64,000 nucleotides of DNA. Origin: Gordius sp. MW1. Lineage: Eukaryota > Nematomorpha > Gordioida > Gordea > Gordiidae. Below the pieces are notes generated by a model that did not search any database, had not been told where the DNA came from, and was given only the letters and a program-made list of their open reading frames with translations. The stretch's first letter is position 1, and each line of letters starts with the position of its first letter. The position numbers were made by a program, and so were the translations under genes. The stretch covers positions 5,904,501-5,968,500 of the forward strand of contig OZ038530.1 of the NCBI GenBank assembly GCA_964036665.1, written 5' to 3'. Positions 1 to 13,117 of the stretch are shown piece by piece.

Positions 1-51
1 TTTATTAATTACAAACATAACGAAATTTTTAAAATTTGTGTGTAAATTTAG

Positions 52-3000
52 GATTTCACCTTTCGCCCAAACCTTCGTCATACATACCAGAATCTTGTAT
101 GTTAATCCTTTTGGGCGTATTTTCTGGAATGATCATCTTTTTTTCGCGAATCGGAAACATTGATTACACCCTATCGACCGGTGTCTTTTTCTTGTTTTTG
201 CTACCTCCCATAGTGTTGGAGGCTGGCTACTTCATGCCGAGGAGACCATTTTTTGAGAATATAGGCACGATATTATTACTTGCGGTCGTGGGAACTCTTT
301 GGAACACACTTTGTATGGGCTTAGCTCTATGGGGCATTTCCCGTTCAGGTATTAAATGTAAATGTCAAGTTTGCTATTATTATATGATCGGCTTAGGTTT
401 GGTCGGATTTCAAGTTCCATTGCTACATTGCTTATTGTTCAGTAGCTTGATATCAGCGGTTGACCCGGTGGCTATATTGGCTGTGTTCGAAGAAGCTCAA
501 GTCAACGAAGTATTACACATAGTCGTGTTTGGGGAATCTTTGCTAAATGACGGAGTCGCCGTTGTAAGTTAAACACTTAACCGATGTTTGCAGACTACAT
601 ATATACATATAATTAATATATGTTCACGACTTTAAAATAAAAACTGTTTATTGTTTAACGCTCTTAGGTATTGTATAATATGTTCGGAGTTTACAGCAAG
701 ATTGGGTATCAAAATATTATAACGCGAGACATCGTTAACGGTATTCTCTCATTTTTTGTGGTTGCCTTGGGGGGCACGTTGATAGGAGTTTTGTTTGGTA
801 TATTTATCGGATGGCTCACCAAGTAATTTAGCACCTAAAAATATTTTAACGCTTTGTTTGGTTAGGTACACGGTAAAGGTTACAATTATAGAACCGTTAT
901 TTGTCTTTTTACTGGCATACGTGTCATACCTCGTGGCTGATATGTTCAAGTTATCCGGAATATTAGCGTAAGTTGCACATCCATTTTGATATGAAGAAGA
1001 TTATTTTAAATTATAGGATTGTTTTTTGTGGGTTAACCATGAGAAAATATGTGGAAGCTAATATAGCACCGAAATCTGAAACGACCGTGAAATACACGAT
1101 GAAAATGTTGAGTAGCATGTGTGAAAGTATCATATTCCTCTTCTTAGGACTGTCGACGGTTGTCGATTACCACGTCTGGAACACCGCGTTCACTTTATTT
1201 TCCATCTTCTTTTCCCTCTTATTTAGAGCTCTAGGTCAATAAATTTATTTTTTTAATTTAATCTATACCATCGTAATTGCATATTTTTATGTTGCAAACA
1301 AAAATAGTTTGTCTTTAGTCATTTTTAGACCAAAATATACATTTTTAATGGAGAATTAACAAAATTTTTGAATAGTTATTTGTTTTAGATTTGAATTTTT
1401 AGGCTCTTATTTAAAGAACAAAATATTTTCAATCTCATTTGATCCTGTTTATTATTTATAAGAACCCATCGATATAGTTGTATTTTTTGCATAAATTTAG
1501 GTGTCTTGATAATGATCCCTTTTTTGAATCGTCGACGCTTAATCAAGATGGGTAGCGTTGATATCTTTATTTTGATATATGGCGGGTTGAGAGGCGCTAT
1601 TTCCTTCTCTTTAGCCCTCTTGCTAGACGAGGGATCAATCGGTGAAATTAATAAGAAAATGTTCGTTACCACAACTGTAACCATTGTCATATTTACATCA
1701 TTCTTTCAGGTTTGTTTATGCAAGCTTACGAACATTCGTATTCAAATTTTATATTTATCCGAGTAGGGTTTGACGATAAGACCACTGGTCGAGGTTTTGA
1801 GAGTTAAGAAGGCTGTCGTCAAGGATAAAAACATGGGTGAAATTTTATTCGAAAGGGTATAAGTTATTAATTTAAGCGATTAACAACCTTTTAGTGCTTT
1901 GATCATTTACTTGTTGGAATTGAAGATCTAGTGGGTGCTAGGGGAAGGAACAGAATTAGAGATCAGTGAGATAATTAAAATGTTATGTTATATATACGTG
2001 CAAAGGTTTGAGGTTTTTGAATCAAAATATCTGAAACCTTATCTCATGAAACGAGCCCCTCAATCCAGAGAAAATAAATTGATTGAAGTATGTACCAAAC
2101 TCAACTTGAAAGATGCCAACGCCTACATACAGCAATGCGGAGGCGACATACTTGCTATGAAAAAGGATTTATCGTACAATAAATTTTATAATCGTATTAT
2201 TTTATTTTAGCTTTTATTCTCATTAATTTGATAACCTATTTTTATATATTTATGGGATAAGAATGATGGATGACTCTCAGGCCATAGGAGATATGCCAGT
2301 GATAGATACATCTCACCTTGATCCCGTATATTCAAATCGGGAAGATAACGATAAGTGGCATGGAATGATGGAAGATATCATGTATCAACCTCGTCAAAAA
2401 GTATCCACTCCGTCTTTAAAAAATTTCACATACTTCAAAATAGCGCATTTTTGTGTATGTATTTCTAATATTTCTCTTCAATTTTCTTTCTTGCCTTTCC
2501 TCAGACCAGCTCAGTAAGTGCCCTTTTCACTTTATGGCTCAGATTTATTAAATATGCTTGCAACCATTAGTTCATATGCTTGAATAACTGTGCTTTGCTT
2601 CAAACCAAATATACCCGTTCAAGCCCGCGAATTAAATAGTATTTTGAGTCTAATTTATAGAAATACCAGTATTATTTTATTCGCGGACTCGTGAATCGAG
2701 CATATATATGCTATTTCTTGAAAGGTTTAATATTTGTATGTTGTTTAAAGTAGGCCTCGAGTGCTATACGCTTCTTGCTATACTTATTTGACATATTTTT
2801 AGATTAAAAAATACAGTCGTCATATGTTATTCGACAATCCGCCTCACGTCAGCATACAAACTACCCCTGCGCACAGGCATACTTCGAGACTAAAAACTTC
2901 AAGGCCATTACTTGAACCAAAATCGTACAAAAAGCCTCGAAGCTCGGAAAAGACCTTAAGTAAAACAGGTAAAGGGCAATTTTTATATCGTGTGAATGAA

Positions 3001-6000
3001 TTACATGGCTATAATAATTGAAAATATATTTAATAGAAAGTATCAGGAGTAAAACATCGATAAACTCCAGCCGATCCAGGTACGGTGGAATAGGTGCCAC
3101 GTTGCGACGTTTGTCGCTAAGCTTAACTGGTTCACCGACCCATGAAGCTCCTTCAAATAATGGTATACGCAGGCCAGATGATGCCATATATTTTTCCGCG
3201 ACGCCGCTCAAAAAGATTCCTGAAGTACCTAGTTCGAGCCATTTGGAGGTGAATGGGTCCACGGCAAATACTATAAAACCGACGTCGACACCTAGCCAAA
3301 AAATATCTCCAAATGAACCTTACGGTTCTGAAGAAGGCGTAGAAGTTATCGAAAATAAAGGTGTTTCGCCTTCAGCAAGTCTAAAACACGTTAATTTCAT
3401 AGCAACTCCTAAACCGGCCCCTTCCTCAAGTCCAAAATCTGCCACAAGTTTACATTGCGTTAAAACTTTGAGCGATATAATTATTTTTAAGCTAAATATG
3501 CTGTATGAGACTATTGTTCAATTTTAAACTGACAGAAAGATCTATCCAAAATCAAATCGTAAATGATGACCCTCACAGTGATAGGGAAAACGAAAGGTTG
3601 CTGAAAGATGAGGATTCATCTGGTGCAAACACATCTACGCCCCCAAAAATACCCTTGTCAACGACCCATATACCAAAACCGCCGTATAAGCTGTCACCAG
3701 CTGCCTCCATGGTAACATTAATTTCATCATAAAAAGGAGAATTAGTTTCATAAGAGTCTTTCTTACGTGGCTTAGGCGGGGGGGGGGGAAGGTTCCGGGT
3801 AAATTAAATCAATATTAAATTTATAATTATTGTACGAAATATTATGTATACAATTATAATAGGTCTATTGTTAGCTTTGTGTAGAAATTAACAATAGGGG
3901 AGACGGGGGAGTAAATGGCCATTAAAAATTAAATCACGTTTTAAAAAAATTAATAATGTCTTTTATAATATTTTTATTGGAATACATTGTTATAGTCTAT
4001 TTCTACTATAAGAAAAAAAATCGAGAAAAAAGTGCATATAGTTTTTTTATAAAATGAGTTTAAAAAATCAAAAATCCTAAAAATTTTAAAAGTGCCCGGG
4101 GCTAGTTATAGCTCTGTTCAGGGGATAAATTAACCCTGACGTTTTCATTTCTTAATAGTGTATGCTAACTCAAATCCATAAATAGGTTGTTACATTATAA
4201 AAAACATAGAAAATGCAAATATAATATGATTGTATTTTACATAATACAAATAAAAAAGGGTCAAGATGACAATCTGAAAAGTACACTAAAGACAGATTTT
4301 GCAATGGAAAAAAACTTTAAATCGTTTTTTTAAGTATAATCATAGTCTATTTCTATTCTAATTACACTAAGTTGGATTATAAACAAAATTTTTGTTTTTT
4401 AAATTTTGTCATTTGTATGACCCAATGAAAATGGCTAGAACTAGCCCCTCTCCGACTAGCCCCGACCCCTATTTTCATAAACATTCAATAATTTTACATA
4501 TTCGATTGCGAATAAATATTTAATCATTAGATGGTTTTTATATAAAAAATATCCCTTTATTTAATAAAAGTTAAATCAATTCAAAATACAATGCCAAAAA
4601 ATTTTATGTGCAAAATACAAAATTTTGTCAAGGCTACTAATAGCCCCGAAAAATCGTTTTTCTTCTATAAAAATTTTAAATTTTATTTTTTTCTAAACAA
4701 AAATTTTTTACTTATACCTTATGGAAAAATACACATATGGTTTAAATTTTAATTATATATCATTATTATTTTAAAAATAATTACAAAGATAATAGTAACC
4801 CCGGGCTACGACTAGCCCCGGTCTCTCCTAATTAAATTAGCGCATTTATTTATTCTCTTATCGAAATTAATATTATGACGAAAAGCTAGTCTAGGCTAAT
4901 ACCAACCCTTTTCCCGCCCTACTTAGTGTTAAAAATTAATAGAAATAGGTTAATCAATACTTTCCTAAAATAGTTACATATGAACTGTGTCTATTAATAA
5001 TTTATTGACCTTCCATAACTTCATTTATAAAGCAACCGGTAATATAGTTTGGTCTTGCTCATAATCTTTGTTTTATTTATCATAAATTTGTAAAAATTAA
5101 GCTTGGAAAATAGTATTTGTTTCTATAACTTTCATTGTAAAGCCCAAGATCATTTTAATGTATAATTCACAGTATCAAATGTATGAGGTCAAAAATAATG
5201 CTAAAAATTAACAGATTTAATTTAGCCCTTTGATATTATTTATTTTTAATCCTCAATTTTTTAATATATATTTGCCAATTCTATTTTTTTTATAAATACT
5301 ATGAATTAAGAATTAAAGTCTTGCAGTCAGATTGTACTAATTTTTGGGTCGAGATATAGTTTAGCTCTTAGATATTATTTATTTTTTATCCTCAATTTTT
5401 TAATATATATTTGCCAATTCTATTTTTTTCATAAATAATATGAATTAAGAATTAAAGTCTTGCATTCATATTGTACTAATTTTAATATCTGAAAATTCCA
5501 TTTATAATAATTATTCAAATTATTTAACCTTAATTTAATTCTACACTAAACAGAAAAATCAACCGGCAATTTGCTTGCAGATTTTAGTAGAGTTTTCGCG
5601 GTACGTCAAGAATATTTGCTTTTAAGGTTGCTAAAAACAGCGATTTGGGCGTTATTCAAACCAGAGACCAGAAATGCCCGGCCCGGCCGGCCCACGGGCC
5701 GGGCAGGGCCGGACAACTGTCTTAAATTTTAACTGTCGGGCTAGCCCGGACGGGCACGCTGATAAGATTCGGGCAATTCAGGCATAGTTAAATTAAAATC
5801 ATAGTATATTATCTTGTTACTTATTTATTAGATTGTATATTGCGAATGCTGCCACCCCCAAGCTAAATCTTTGCCCGCTCTATTTCTTAGCCACGTTTAT
5901 GGAAAGGATTGAAATATTAATATTTATGTAGCCATTTCATGGTTCGCAATACACACGTGGGCCGTCTAGACTTAAAACAAAGGCTTCATGCCATAATTTT

Positions 6001-9000
6001 TTTAAAAAATGAAATCAAATTCAATTCGCCTTTTTTATTCCCTAATCTACGCTAATACTTATTTCTAGTTTCTATTATAATTAATTTCCATATCATTCTT
6101 TTTCCCCCCATTTTATTCGCCCTTTATATTTTCTTATCTACGCTATTAATTATTTTTATAATACACAACTAATAATTCACAACCATTCTTTTTTTGCTTC
6201 AAATAAAAAAAATTTCCATTCTATTCTTAGCAAAGTAAGTATTAATAATTGAAAAAAAAATTTTATTACTAAATTGCATTAGCAATTAATCTATCAAAAT
6301 TCTGTGACCTTTTTTTAAAAGTGGTTGAAAGATTTTGGGATTGCATAAATTCGGGTCTAACGGGCAAATTTGAATGGCTCGGGCATGGCCGAGCGGACAC
6401 TTAGAAGGTTCAGGCGGGCAATTCAGTTAAATTTTAAACGGGGCCCAATTCGAGCAGAAAATTTTTAACAAATCTGACCTCTGTTTGGGACCGCATAAAT
6501 TCGCGATTAACGGGCAAATTTAGGGTTAGCGATTCGGGCGGGCCCGGGCGGACACTTAGATGGGTTCGCGCGAGCCCGGGCGGGTAATGAAGTTAAAAAA
6601 TTGAATCAAGCCGGGTCCGGGCAGAAAATTCTAAACAAATCTGACCTCTGATTCAAACGTCCATAACTTGCAAATTAATCGGTAAAATTTTGATAATCAA
6701 TAACATTTAGAAATAGAGAGAATTTTGTTAGTTTAATAAACATCAATTAATTATAAAATGGAACATTTCAAAAACAAACCTCAGTTTATACTCTATAAAT
6801 TACAAATAAAAATCTAATTAATTATTTAGTAGGCTTTTAGCGGGCCTTGCGTATATCTAGGCCCGGGCCTAGCCCCTTAAATTATATTACGGCCACTCGA
6901 GGCTCGGCCCGTTGTTTTATTTTATAGCAGAGGTTTTTTTTTATCATGTCTAGTAATTCTCGATAATTCTAGGTATGTTTACTATATAAACATTTTTCTA
7001 TAAGTTTTATATTTGATCACACAACGCCCTTAATTTGGTGGAAAAAGATATGCGCCAATTAAGCTAATAGTGCTCTGGTGGTTAGAATATTTTTACTGCT
7101 GCCTTCTTGTGCGGCTTAATAATTTAGCCTAGATTAGGTAAGAATTATAGTAAACTCAGGAACAAACTGGCAATGAGGAGTAACATAATTGTGGCAATAC
7201 GACACATTCTATATATAAGCCGCCTAAATTTTTGCGATTATGATGCTAGGTGATCTTCAGAATGAATTAATGGACCTATTGATTTTGTTAATATGTTATA
7301 ATATACATTTTTAATTACATATGTAGGCATATTTAATATCTTGTTGCATGTATTAAATATTAGATGTTAAATGGGTTGTTTTTTTGGTTTTTATAATCTA
7401 TATATATAAAGTAAAGTGTATATATGTATGTAAGGGCTAATCTCGGAAACTACCGGCCCGATTCGCGCGAAAATTTACCCCTAGGTTCCCAGGGCGGCCA
7501 GGGGTAAAATAGCTTTTTCAGAATCCTAAAATTCCTTTTAATTTTCGAGATATTGGGTTTTATGCGTTTTGACGTTCAATAAAATGTCAATCAAACGCAC
7601 CTCCTCGCGTTCGTCGAAAATTTGAATATACAGACAGTTCTGTAGTAAAAGTGTATCACTTATAGTAGTTTGTAAAACGTAATCTTTTCTTAACGGTGAC
7701 AACATAAATTTTATGAATTAAATTCCTTAAACGTCATCTTTTCTTAACGGTGACAATATAAAATTTATGAATTAAATTTCTTAAACGTCATCTTTTCTTA
7801 ACGGTGACAAGACAACATAAAATTTATGAATTAAATTTCTTAAACGTCATAACGGTGACAACATAAAATTTATGAATTAACCTGAAATAAATAAAATTAT
7901 AGATTATTTGAGAAAATATATAGGTGAAGAAGATGAATTTTTCTCATTATCATTAAATGAGATATTTTAAATGAGAAAGATGAGAGTATATATAATTTAA
8001 ATGTAATATAAAATATCTCCAAAGTTGATTATTCTGAGTAAATGCTATTTATATATAAATGTCATTATTTATCTATCATTAATTTTTATTAAATGAGATA
8101 TTTAAATGCGAATAAATTCTGAAACTACCGGCCCGATTCGCGCGAAACTTTACACGTAGGTTCTCAGGGCGGCCAGGTGTAAAATAGCTTTTTCAGATTG
8201 CTAAAATTCCTTTTAGTTTTAAAAATATCGGACAATTCTCGGCCTTTTGGTTTTAAAAAAGGGCTAAATTCTGAAACTTCAGATCCGATTCGAGCGAAAA
8301 TTTAGCCGTAGATGCCCAGATAGGCCAGGGGTAAAATAGCTTTTTCAGATTCCTAAAATACCTTTTTGTTTCAAAAATATATGACGTCATACATACAAAG
8401 CTGAAGTTTTCTCGAATTAGATATCTAAAAGTATAATAAAAATGTTACAGTATACGGTTAAAATTATTGGGGTTTAACAGACTATTTAAATTAAATAAAT
8501 AAAATTTAAATTATGCAGTTTTTGTCATTATTATCACGTGGTCGATCATAGAAGCATATTTTTAATAATTATCCATCCTTCAATTAATTATTTTATTATA
8601 TTAAAGAAAATTGTATTTCAAATAAATCAGCTAACTAGAAAAATAAAATAATGGTATTATTGTATAATAAGTAACAGCTTTAATAAGCAATTTTTTCAAA
8701 AACATTTAATTTTAGTCGGATTTGATGACTAAAACAGAATTTGCATTTGGTTTGTCTTATTATATAAATATATACTAAAAATAGTGGGTTCATAAAATCA
8801 TTCGGACCTTTCACATTATAAATTATTTCATATATGACCCCATTTTAGATAAGTCTTATTAATAGCTTATACTTAATTAACCACTTAAGGACTGAGCCAA
8901 AGCAACGCTTGGCCGGGCACAGCTAGTAGTATATATTGATAAAAAGTTAATTCAAAATGATGTTAAAAGAACGGGAAAAGAGATGTAAACGATAATAATT

Positions 9001-9680
9001 AACTTAGTTATCTTTTAATATGTTATAATGGCTAGTTTATTTATATTGTTGATTTACTTTACATTATGTTCTCTAATTATTTCCCATATCCCTGGGAAAT
9101 TTTAAGCTATTTATTTGAATGTCATATATGACGAGGAAGTATATGCGTTGTCCACTTGCATTTTATTCTTTCTTAAAATCTTCAATCATAAATTAAATGT
9201 CTTATTTAGGGTGGAGGTGCTGTCGTTTCACCGATATCAATCATAGTTAAGGACCACGACAAACCTGACAAATTGATTGACATATCCGATGACAAAAATG
9301 TCTTGAGTGATCAAGCAACGAATGGCTCACAAGAACCAGAAAAGAATGAGGAAGAGCCATCATCTCCCCCTAAAGATGAATTAACGATAGCCGAAAAGGC
9401 TTTACCATGGAAAACACCTTCCCCACACCCACAAAAAATGCCCAACCCACCAAGAAAACTGAGTGACGCTTATTTCAATTCGCCCGCAAATTTATCATCC
9501 ATATTGGAACAAAACCCTGCACCTCCGCCGAGTAATCAAGATTTGTTAGAAGCAAAATTTGAAAACTTAGGAGTTCCAGAAAAAGAAGCGCTTTTAAATA
9601 AGACGCGAAGTTCTGAGGTTAGTTCTTCTGCTTCTTTCATATCGGCGTACCCTACACCTCGAAAAGATCCTTTAGCTTGA
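52..9680 (+). CDS. Na+/H+ exchanger, NHE2/NHE3-like, copy A (5' exon missing)
   Basis: SLC9-type plasma-membrane Na+/H+ antiporter. Exons: 52-348, 397-563, 668-822, 866-967, 1017-1234, 1501-1709, 1767-1856, 1895-1965, 2006-2173, 2262-2400, 2803-2968, 3037-3447, 3536-3711, 9210-9680; all GT-AG and phase-consistent, giving 945 residues after a first exon lying left of the window. Family signatures seen: [58 protein letters not shown] (acidic and Asn residues of the ion site), [30 protein letters not shown] and [17 protein letters not shown]. The cytosolic tail is long, Ser/Pro-rich, and carries LRRLSL (PKA-like) and [10 protein letters not shown]. The last intron (3712-9209) is full of transposons; reading through it would stop at 3732 and give a short tail. 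No disabling change seen. The family is certain; the subtype is inferred. Confidence 0.93.
3895..4830. mobile_element. TIR element in last intron of NHE-A
   Basis: The ends are inverted: TAGGGGAGACGGGGGAG on the left, and the right end read on the minus strand is TAGGAGAGACCGGGGCTAG. Internal ACTAGCCCC-type motifs recur near 4110, 4440, 4640 and 4810. No coding capacity. A duplicated TA may be the target site, which would suggest a Tc1/mariner-like origin, but the superfamily is not settled. A related end (ctaggagagacggggct) occurs at 62608. Confidence 0.6.
5232..5470. repeat. Direct duplication, about 138-bp period
   Basis: Two near-identical segments beginning GATATTATTTATTTTT start at about 5232 and 5370 and share the body through GAATTAAGAATTAAAGTCTTGCA. 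A local tandem duplication inside the last intron of NHE-A. Confidence 0.7.
5662..6650. mobile_element. Non-autonomous hAT element with GC-rich ends
   Basis: Flanked by a perfect 8-bp target duplication ATTCAAAC (5654-5661 and 6651-6658). Terminal inverted repeats: CAGAGACCAGAAATG on the left, CAGAGGTCAGATTTG when the right end is read on the minus strand. Both subterminal zones are rich in GCCCGG. The right end is internally duplicated (about 6330-6480 and 6490-6650). 989 bp, no transposase seen. Confidence 0.85.
6830..6930. repeat. GC-rich hAT end fragment
   Basis: A short GC-rich island with GGCCCGGGCCTAG and GCTCGGCCCG in AT-rich intron. It resembles the subterminal sequence of the hAT element at 41782-42925 but has no clear partner end, so probably a relic. 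Confidence 0.35.
7397..8926 (+). mobile_element. Non-autonomous Helitron
   Basis: Starts TCTATATATATAAAG directly after A and ends GCCGGGCACAGCTAG directly before T. These are the canonical Helitron 5'-TC and CTAG-3' ends inserted between A and T. The subterminal sequence GGAAACTACCGGCCCGATTC is of the insect-type Helitron style. That 5' block recurs at about 8117 and, more diverged, at about 8270. An internal tandem array of about 55-60 bp units (CTTAACGGTGACAA...) occupies 7690-7880. No Rep/helicase coding seen. It lies in the last intron of NHE-A. Confidence 0.82.
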
Positions 9681-10061
9681 TATGTGTAATATTCATATGG
9701 GCTAGCCTAATGTGATCATTTATAGTCCTTTCAAAGTGCTAACCATTTCTAAATTTTGCCTGTCAAACAAATCTTTTTTTGACACACTGTCGACCTTATA
9801 TGCACAATTTCTCAAGCTGCATAGTTTTGCATCGAATGACTCTCTTTTCATTTCAATTTATTATTTAATTGATATGTGTATATTTTAAATTTTTCCATTT
9901 AGGTTGCCATTTAACATTCGATACGATTTGTATTAAGTATTTTTGTTTGTTATAATTAATATGTTATCGTTTGCTTTGTTAAGTAATATATAAGATAAAA
10001 TGAATTATCTGTAAAACAATTTCAAATTGACCCTTTCAATATAATTGAATTGTTTTTCAAT

Positions 10062-10067
10062 AATAAA
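10062..10067 (+). terminator. Candidate poly(A) signal of NHE-A
   Basis: AATAAA 382 nt after the NHE-A stop codon, the first good hexamer before the hAT element at 10513. Confidence 0.4.
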
Positions 10068-10820
10068 GATATAAAATACCATGAGCTCATTTTCATTCTA
10101 CGCTTTTAAAAAATTATTATCAATAGTCTATGAAACTTTGGACATAATAAGTAAAACAACTTAACAAAGTATTATACGTTGTTTTTTAAATCTGTTCCAA
10201 TATATATACTCAAATTTTTGTATCAAAATTGAGAGTCATAATTAAAATGAACTTAACGTTCCAATATAATTCTTAACTCGCACAACAAGCAAATTTATTT
10301 TATTTTGCAATATCGCATAGATTATTGTATTTATTTGCCTTTTTGATTAAAATAGGCCATAATAAATAGACAAGTTCAATTGTCTTTTCATTCCATTTTA
10401 ATAGTGAAGTGAACATATATTTTACTAATTATTTATGACATCTTTTACACATTTAAACTTTAGACAGACAAGGTACAATTGGTTGAAGATGTCTACGAAT
10501 GTATAACACATTCAGTGGCGTAGCTAGGGGGGGCCCAGGGGGCCCGGGCCCCCCCAAGAGCAAAAACCGGGCCCCATAGGCCCCCCCCAAGGGAAAAATC
10601 GTGGGCCCCCGGGCCCCTTCCACCATTATTTTTTTTTATCTTAATTAAGAAACAATATAAAGATTATTATTATTGTTTCTGAATAAAAGTTTTAATTAAC
10701 GAGTTTCAAAGCCCAAATTTGTTTAATAAATGCAATTACAACGGTTAATAGCCTAATATTAACTTTAAATGATATTAGAAATGAGGACCACTATCAAATT
10801 CTTTATAATAAGGCAAAAGA

Positions 10821-13113
10821 TATAGTTGTAAAGTTGCTCTAACGCTCCGACTTGGACGTAAACACATATCTAGCATATGTGCTCTGACGCAGGAGCTTTG
10901 TCATCGAGAGAGGTAAAATGCTCAAGATGTTAAGTTGTAACAGCAAATACAAGCTCAAGCAGTAGGAATATTAGCTTGTTTACAACTTTAAATAAAAGTA
11001 GTTTTGTAGGAGCAATTGCTGATAGCAAGTTGCTCATCCATTTTGCTCAACGAATGTGTTAATTAATTTTGTGACATATCGCAATTAATCTGCTCAGCAA
11101 ATGTGTTAATTACTTATGTCTTATGTGACTTATCGCCTATCCTATCTCTCATAGGCCTAGCATGAAACGTTGTTATTCATATTCTTATTTTAAAAAGTCC
11201 TCCTCTCTCCCCATTTATTTGTTGTAATTTATGTGTATATTTGGTGAGATTTAATAAAATAATAATGCTGATTTGGTGTCAATACTTTAATTTGAACTAA
11301 AAGATATAAGAAATCTAAATAAAATATATGTAAATAAAAATATTTTTGTCATGTTTTAAACAATAAACTTCAAAATCGTTTGCCAAAAAAATAAATTCAC
11401 ACCTTTAATAAAACTATCACCTTGTAACCTGGGTTAAAAAACCATATTAAAAATGTCAAAAAGTTTACTAGCATTTGGGTAAGACAGAAAATTCAAAAAT
11501 TTATATTTAAAGCAATAAAACATATTTTTGGCATATATAAGCGTAAATTTTGAAATCATTAAACAGATTTTGGCAATCTATATAGAATATTCTACAAAGC
11601 GAATTTCCCACCTTTTATAAAACTTTGCATTGTGACCTGAACTAAAAATCTTATTAAATATAAATTTAGAAACATTACATATTAAAATGTCAAAATAAAT
11701 ATTTATACAATAAAACATAATTTCGCCATTTATAAAAAATAAAAAATCATTTTAGATACATATAATAAAAACCGAGAAAAAAAAAGTTGGCACTTTTAAT
11801 ATAATTATAACATTGTAACCTGGCTTAAAAACCATATTAAAAATGTCAAAAAATTTATTAGCATTTGGGTGAGACAGAATATTCAAAAATTTATATTTAA
11901 AGCAATCAACATATTTTTGGCATGTATAAAGGCCTAAATTTTTAAATCATTAAACAGATTTTAGCTATCTATGTAGAATATTCTATAAAGCAAAATTTCC
12001 CACCTTTTATAAAATTTTGCATTGTGACCTGGACTAAAAATATTATTAAATATAAATTTAGAAACATTAAGTCATATTAAGAATGTCACAAAAAATATTT
12101 ATATAATAAAAAATAATTTCGCCATTTATAAAAAATAAATTTTACAAATCATTTTAGATACATATGATAAAAATCGAAAAAAAAGGATTAGTTCGCACAT
12201 TAAATAAAATCATAACATTGACACCTGTTCTTAAAAACAATAAAATATAAATTTAAACCATATTAAAATTGTCAAAAAAATTATTACCACCTGGGTGTGA
12301 CAGAAAATTCAAAAATTTATAATTAAAAAAATTTTTATAAAATTTTTGGGCATGTATAAAAAATAAATTTTAATATCATTAAACATATTTTAGTCATATA
12401 TAAAGAAAATTGCAAAAAAAATTAGTTCGCACATTTAATAAAATTATAACATTGATACCTGTTCTTAAAAACAATAAAATATAAATATAAACCATATTAA
12501 AATTGTCAAAAAAATTATTACCACCTGGGTGTGACAGAAAATTCAAAAATTTATAATTAAATAAATTTTTATAAAATTTTTGGGCATGTATAAAAAAAAA
12601 ATTTTAATATCATTAAACATATTTTAGTCATATATAAAGAAAATTGCAAAAAAAATTAGTTCGCACATTTAATAAAATTATAACATTGACACCTGTTCTT
12701 AAAAACGATAAAATATAAATTTAAACCATATTAAAATTGTCATCTTACAAACTTGATACCCCCCCCCTTTTGAGGAAATCCTACTTACGCCTATGCAAAT
12801 AGCCATATTATTGTTGAACAACAGAATGTATTAAAACAAAACAACACATTATAATGTGATATGAGATGCTATGAGCAGTTTAGAGAAACTGCTTGCTCAT
12901 AGCATCTGCTGATATTAAAGTTGTTAGTTAACTTATAATGCTGCTCAGGCACACAGCTCTATACATGAGTTACTTTTTGCTACTACCCCTTCGCCTCTCT
13001 AGCATTTTCATCTGATACTGTATCCTACTCATGAGTAGAGTAGGATACACAATGCTTGTGAGGGGACAGAGCTCACAGTGAGCAATGCTCACTGGAGCAA
13101 ATTACCATCACTA
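10821..13113. mobile_element. Nested hAT-like element inside hAT copy 1
   Basis: The duplicated octamer GCAAAAGA flanks it (10813-10820 and 13114-13121). The sister hAT copy at 33641-36055 reads straight through this point, so it is a genuine empty site. The ends are imperfect inverted repeats (TATAGTTGTAAAGTTGCTCT and TAGTGATGGTAATTTGCTCC). No transposase found. The interior is mostly an AT-rich tandem array. A further terminus-like motif near 12760-12795 (poly-C followed by CCTATG) suggests a second-order insertion. Confidence 0.85.
11300..12750. repeat. AT-rich long-period tandem array
   Basis: Degenerate tandem repeats with recurrent blocks: CATATTAAAAATGTCAAAAA, GACAGAAAATTCAAAAATTT, and 'cacc' plus 'taataaaattataacattg'. 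Copies recur at roughly 200-450-bp spacing. The closest pair (about 12190-12400 and 12420-12660) is nearly identical. No coding potential. Confidence 0.7.
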
Positions 13114-13117
13114 GCAA

